Source of the DNA: Spongilla lacustris
Lineage: Eukaryota > Porifera > Demospongiae > Spongillida > Spongillidae
DNA: 64,000 nt
NCBI GenBank assembly: GCA_949361645.1
Contig: OX442419.1
Coordinates: 4,104,257-4,168,256, forward strand
Reading direction: 5' to 3'
Shown: positions 59,449-64,000 of the stretch, one piece after another
How the letters are laid out: each line of letters begins with the position of its first letter
Numbering within the stretch: the first letter of the stretch is position 1
Notes under the pieces: generated by a model
What the model was told of the DNA's origin: nothing
What the model saw: the letters and a program-made list of their open reading frames with translations, nothing else
Database searches by the model: none
Translations under genes and position numbers: made by a program

Positions 59449-62400
59449 ACAGGGTGTAAATGGGACCAATGCATTGACCACACAACAGACACACATACAG
59501 AGTGTAAATGCGGGGATCATTCATTTGGCCCCACAACAGACACAAGCACAGGGTGTAAATGGGATCATGGATTTGAACACAAGTACAGGGTGTAAATCGC
59601 ACCAAGGATTTGACCCCACAACAGACAAAAGTACAGGGTGTAAATGGGACCATGGATTTGATCACAAGTAAAAGGGGTGTAAATCAGACCATGGATTTGA
59701 CCCACAACAGACACAAGTACAGGGTGTAAATGGGACCATATATTTGATTACAAGTACAGGGTGTAAATCAGACCATGGATTTGACCCCAGAACAGACAAA
59801 AGTACAAGGTGTAAATGGAGCATGAGTTTGACCCCACAACAGACACGAGTACTCAAGTACAGGATGGGACCATGGATTTGATCACAAGTACAAGGTGTAA
59901 ATCAGACCATGGATTAACCCCACAACAGACAAAAGTACAGGTGTAAATGCGAGCATGAGTTTGACCCCACAACAGACAAAAGTACAAGGGTGTAAATGGG
60001 ACCATGCAATTGACCCCAAAACAGACACAAATACAGGGTGTAAATGGGATCATGGATTTGATCATAAGTACAGACTGGGTATAAATGGGACCATGGATTT
60101 GATCACAAGTACAAGGTGTAAATCGAACCATGAATTTGATCACAAGTACAGTGTGTAAATGAGACCATGGATTTGATCACAAGTACAGGATGTAAATGGA
60201 ACCATGGTTCTGACCCCACAACAGACACAAGAACAAGGTGTAAAAGGGACCATGAATTTGACCCCACAACAGACACACGTAAAGGGTGTAAATGGGACCA
60301 TAGTTTTGACCCTAAAACATATTTAAGTACAGGGTGTAAATGGAACCATGGATTTGACCCCACAGCATACACAAGTACAGGGTGTAAATGGGACCATGGA
60401 TTTGATCTTAAAACAGACTCAAGTACAGGGTGTAAATGGGAGCATGAGTTTGACGCACAACAGACACAAGTACAGGGTGTAAATGGGACCAATGAATTTA
60501 CCCCACAACAGACACAAATACAGAGTGCAAATGGGACCATGGATTTGATCAAAAGTACAGGGTGTAAATGGGACCAATGAATTGACCCTAAATAAACTCA
60601 AGTACAGGGTGTAAATGGGACCATAGGTTTGACCCTAAAACAGACTCAAGTACAGGGTGTAAATGGGACCATAGGTTTGACCCTAAAACAGACTCAAGTA
60701 CAGAGTGTAAATGGGAGCATGAGTTTGACCCACAACAGACAAAGTAAAGGGTGTAAATGGGACCATGGATTTCATCACAAGTACAGGGTGTAAATGAGAC
60801 CATGGATTTGACCCCACAGCATACTCAAGTACAGGGTGTAAATGGGATCATGGATTTACCCCACAACAGACACAAGTACAGGTATAAATGGGACCATAGA
60901 TTTGACCATAAACAGACTCAAGTACAGGGTGTTAATGGGACCATGGATTTGACCCCACAACAGACACAAGTACAGGGTGTAAATGGGACCATGGATTTGA
61001 TCCCACAACAGACACATACAACATGTATATCCCACAATAGACACAACAAGTACAGGGTGTAAATGGGACCATGGATTTGACCCCACAACAGACACAAGTA
61101 CAGGGTGTAAATGGGACCATGGATTTCATCACAAGTACAGGGTGTAAATCAGACCATGGATTTGACCCCTCAACAGACAAAAGTACAGGTTTAAATGGGA
61201 GTATGAGTTTGACCCCACAACAGACAAAAGTACAGGGTTAAATGGGAGCATGGATTAGATCTCACAACAGACACAAGTACAGTGTGTAAATGGGACCAAG
61301 GATTTGATCACACGTACAGGGTGTAAATCGGACCATGGATTTGATCACAAGTACAGGGTGTAAATCGGACCATGGATTTGATCACAAGTACAGGGTGTAA
61401 ATCGGACCACAGATTTGAACCCACAAAAGACACAAGTACAGGGTGTAAATGTGACCATGGATTTGATCACAGGTACAGGGTGTAAATGGGACCATGGATT
61501 TGACTCCGCAACAGACACAAGTACAGGGTGTAAATGGGACCATGGATTTCATCACAAGTACAGGGTGTAAATCAGACCATGGATTTGACCCCTCAACAGA
61601 CAAAAGTACAGGTTTAAATGGGAGTATGAGTTTGACCCCACAACAGACAAAAGTACAGGGTTAAATGGGAGCATGGATTAGATCTCACAACAGACACAAG
61701 TACAGTGTGTAAATGGGACCAAGGATTTGATCACACGTACAGGGTGTAAATCGGACCATGGATTTGATCACAAGTACAGGGTGTAAATCGGACCATGGAT
61801 TTGATCACAAGTACAGGGTGTAAATCGGACCACAGATTTGAACCCACAAAAGACACAAGTACAGGGTGTAAATGTGACCATGGATTTGATCACAGGTACA
61901 GGGTGTAAATGGGACCATGGATTTGATCCCACAACAGACACATACAACATGTATATCCCACAATAGACACAACAAGTACAGGGTGTAAATGGGACCATGG
62001 ATTTGACCCCACAACAGACACAAGTACAGGGTGTAAATGGGACCATGGATTTCATCACAAGTACAGGGTGTAAATCAGACCATGGATTTGACCCCTCAAC
62101 AGACAAAAGTACAGGTTTAAATGGGAGTATGAGTTTGACCCCACAACAGACAAAAGTACAGGGTTAAATGGGAGCATGGATTAGATCTCACAACAGACAC
62201 AAGTACAGTGTGTAAATGGGACCAAGGATTTGATCACACGTACAGGGTGTAAATCGGACCATGGATTTGATCACAAGTACAGGGTGTAAATCGGACCATG
62301 GATTTGATCACAAGTACAGGGTGTAAATCGGACCACAGATTTGAACCCACAAAAGACACAAGTACAGGGTGTAAATGTGACCATGGATTTGATCACAGGT

Positions 62401-63590
62401 ACAGGGTGTAAATGGGACCATGGATTTGACTCCGCAACAGACACATACAACATGTATATCCCACAATAGACACAACAAGTACAGGGTGTAAATGGGACCA
62501 TGGATTTCATCACAAGTACAGGGTGTAAATCAGACCATGGATTTGACCCCACAACAGACAAAAGTACAGGTCTAAATGGGAGTATGAGTTTAACCCCACA
62601 ACAGACAAAAGTACAAGGGTGTAAATGGGACCATGCATTTGACCCCACAACAGACAGAAGTACAGGGTTAAATGGGACCATGGATTAGATCTCACAACAG
62701 ACACAAGTACAGTGTGTAAATGGACCAAGGATTTGATCACACGTACAGGGTGTAAATCGGACCATGGATTTGATCACAAGTACAGGGTGTAAATCGGACA
62801 ATGGATTTGATCACAAGTACAGGGTGTAAATCGGACCACGGATTTGAACCCACAACAGACACAAGTACAGGGTGTAAATGTGACCATGGATTTGATCACA
62901 GGTACAGGGTCTAAATGGGACCATGGATTTGACTCCGCAACAGACAAAAGTACTGGGTGTAAATGGGACCAATGAATTGACGCTAAACAGACTCAAGTAC
63001 AGGGTGTAAATGGAACCATAGATTTGACCCTAAAACAGACTCAAGTACAGGGTGTAAATGGGACTATGGATTTGACCCCACAACAGACACAAGTACAGGG
63101 TGTAAAAGGAACCATGGATTTGACCCCACAGCATACTCAAGTACAGGGTGTAAATGGGAGCATGGATTTGACCCCACAATTGACACAAGTACAGGGTGTA
63201 AATGGGACCATAGATTTGAGCCTAAACAGACTCAAGTACAGTGTGTAAATGTGATCATGCATTTGACCCCACAACAGACACAAGTACAGGACCATGGATT
63301 TGACCCCACAATAGATACACCTACAGTGTGTAAATGGGACCATGCATTTGACCCTAAACAGACACAAGTACAGGGTGTAAATGGGACCATGGATTTGACC
63401 CCAAGTACAGGTTGTACATATAAATGGACCATGGATTTGATCCCACAACAGAGGATGTAAATGGACCATGGATTTGATCCCACAACCCAGGATACGATGT
63501 AAATGGATCATGGATTTGATCCCACAACAGAGGATGTAAATGGACCATGGATTTGATCCCACAACAGACACAAGTGCAGGGTGTAAATGG
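59449..63590. repeat. Satellite of mixed 37-bp and 48-bp units, about 4.1 kb
   Basis: The core GTACAGGGTGTAAATGGGAC followed by CATGGATTTGA is linked either by TCACAA (about 37 bp) or by CCCCACAACAGACACAA (48 bp). A block with the marker GACCCCTCAACAGACAAAAG repeats at 61164, 61587 and 62090 (spacings 423 and 503), a higher-order unit. Many frames read GTMDLTPQQTQVQGVN repeats; these are artefacts. Confidence 0.95.
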
Positions 63591-63815
63591 GACCACCGTC
63601 GTCACTGTACTAGCATAAATCTAGTAACCTTTCTCACGATCGTCGTATTCGCACCGCTCGAACTTCACGTCCGCCGATTGAAACTCTTATGACCTTGTCT
63701 TCAGTTGACGGCGCCATAAAGTTTATGTACGCAGAAGATAACGAAATAGGGATCGAATAGTATAACAACTGCATGTGAGTCCGACCGGGAGATGGATTCA
63801 CGTATCCATCGCAGA

Positions 63816-64000
63816 GTAGGTGTGGCTCTAAGTTATCCAAGTGTCAGCCCACAGGAAGTAGTTGCATATTCATGTATTTGGTGCATGGAAGCGGGTCACG
63901 CACGTACAACGGCGCGATTCGAGCGGGAAACTTGTAGCAACTTTGCGCCGCTGTATCTCCGTAACGGATGACATAAAAATTAACGAACAGAACAAATCGA
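63816..64000. repeat. Right terminal inverted repeat of the giant transposon, cut by the window end
   Basis: The complement of 63816-64000 aligns with 49624-49806 with scattered mismatches, including ATCTCCGTAACGGATGACAT and GGCGCGATTCGAGCGGGAAA. About 290 bp more, ending CTGTCCC, are expected past the window. Confidence 0.85.

Larger units (their letters stand above)
49334..64000 (+). mobile_element. Giant long-TIR DNA transposon (about 15 kb projected), right end beyond the window
   Basis: The left end GGGACAGTTTCCACGAAAAT starts at 49334 after TATTAATATAT. The segment 49624-49806 is repeated in inverted orientation at 63816-64000, where the window stops. If the right repeat is as long as the left, the element ends near 64290. 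Inside are one intact transposase-like gene (49904-52564), a duplicated scrap of its 3' end, a 71-bp satellite, a 1.85-kb palindrome and a 37/48-bp satellite. Terminal and subterminal sequences match the 832-bp MITE at 10660. Superfamily unassigned: the TIR start GGGACAG, a TA-rich target and a zinc-finger transposase do not match any superfamily I can name with confidence. Confidence 0.8.

Noticed and set aside
59447..63605. GTMDLTPQQTQVQGVN repeat frames resembling a repetitive secreted protein
   Set aside because: The frame is broken every few units by 37-bp units and indels; composition follows the satellite.

Overview
This looks like a piece of a repeat-dense invertebrate nuclear genome, most likely a sponge (demosponge). 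That is an inference. It rests on small exons with canonical GT-AG introns, a secreted protein built only of Calx-beta-like domains in phase-1 exon pairs, retroelement remnants of a kind common in sponges and other marine invertebrates, a very high density of micro- and minisatellites, and frequent palindromic TACATGTA words. There is no operon structure and no bacterial-type gene organisation. A 200-base run of N (26666-26865) is an assembly gap.

Host genes. Two real spliced genes could be reconstructed, both on the minus strand. (1) 47855 to 38585: a 13-exon gene with a signal-peptide exon followed by six exon pairs. Each pair encodes one Calx-beta-like domain, every intron is phase 1, and the coding length is 2265 nt (754 residues, no membrane segment). 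Its architecture recalls the Calx-beta part of sponge aggregation-factor-type proteins. (2) 34990 to at least 32100: the 5' part of a secreted or membrane leucine-rich-repeat protein (signal peptide, LRRNT cysteine motif, two phase-2 LRR exons). Its 3' exons were not found.

Mobile elements. The left end (36-2165) holds two broken non-LTR retroelement 3' ends; one contains a local inversion of about 185 bp. 4279-5594 is an internally deleted hAT element. 10660-11491 is a perfectly symmetric 832-bp MITE, and a paralogous empty site for it is present in the same window. Other miniature inverted-repeat elements lie at 22572-23105, 24814-25077, 36420-36499 (weak) and 41995-42084 (perfect 9-bp target duplication). 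A third retroelement scrap lies at 48964-49193.

The most striking object is a giant DNA transposon that starts at 49334 and runs off the right edge of the window. Its terminal inverted repeat is about 470 bp (49334-49806), and the matching right repeat begins at 63816 and is cut by the window end. By projection the element is about 15 kb. It carries one intact 886-codon transposase-like gene with a DDE-like core and two C2H2 zinc fingers. The rest of its interior is mostly repeat: a 3.3-kb 71-bp-dimer satellite, a nested 1.85-kb palindrome and a 4.1-kb 37/48-bp satellite. Its terminus and subterminal blocks match those of the 832-bp MITE 38 kb away, so the two form an autonomous/non-autonomous pair.

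Repeat landscape. 7600-12900 and 13470-17720 are tandem duplications of long units. 2719-3527 (39 bp x 21), 20300-23357 (34 bp), 28530-29957 (23 and 27 bp), 31697-32070 (23 bp) and 39036-39321 (32 bp) are minisatellites. Long open frames across these arrays are artefacts of repeat units without stop codons.
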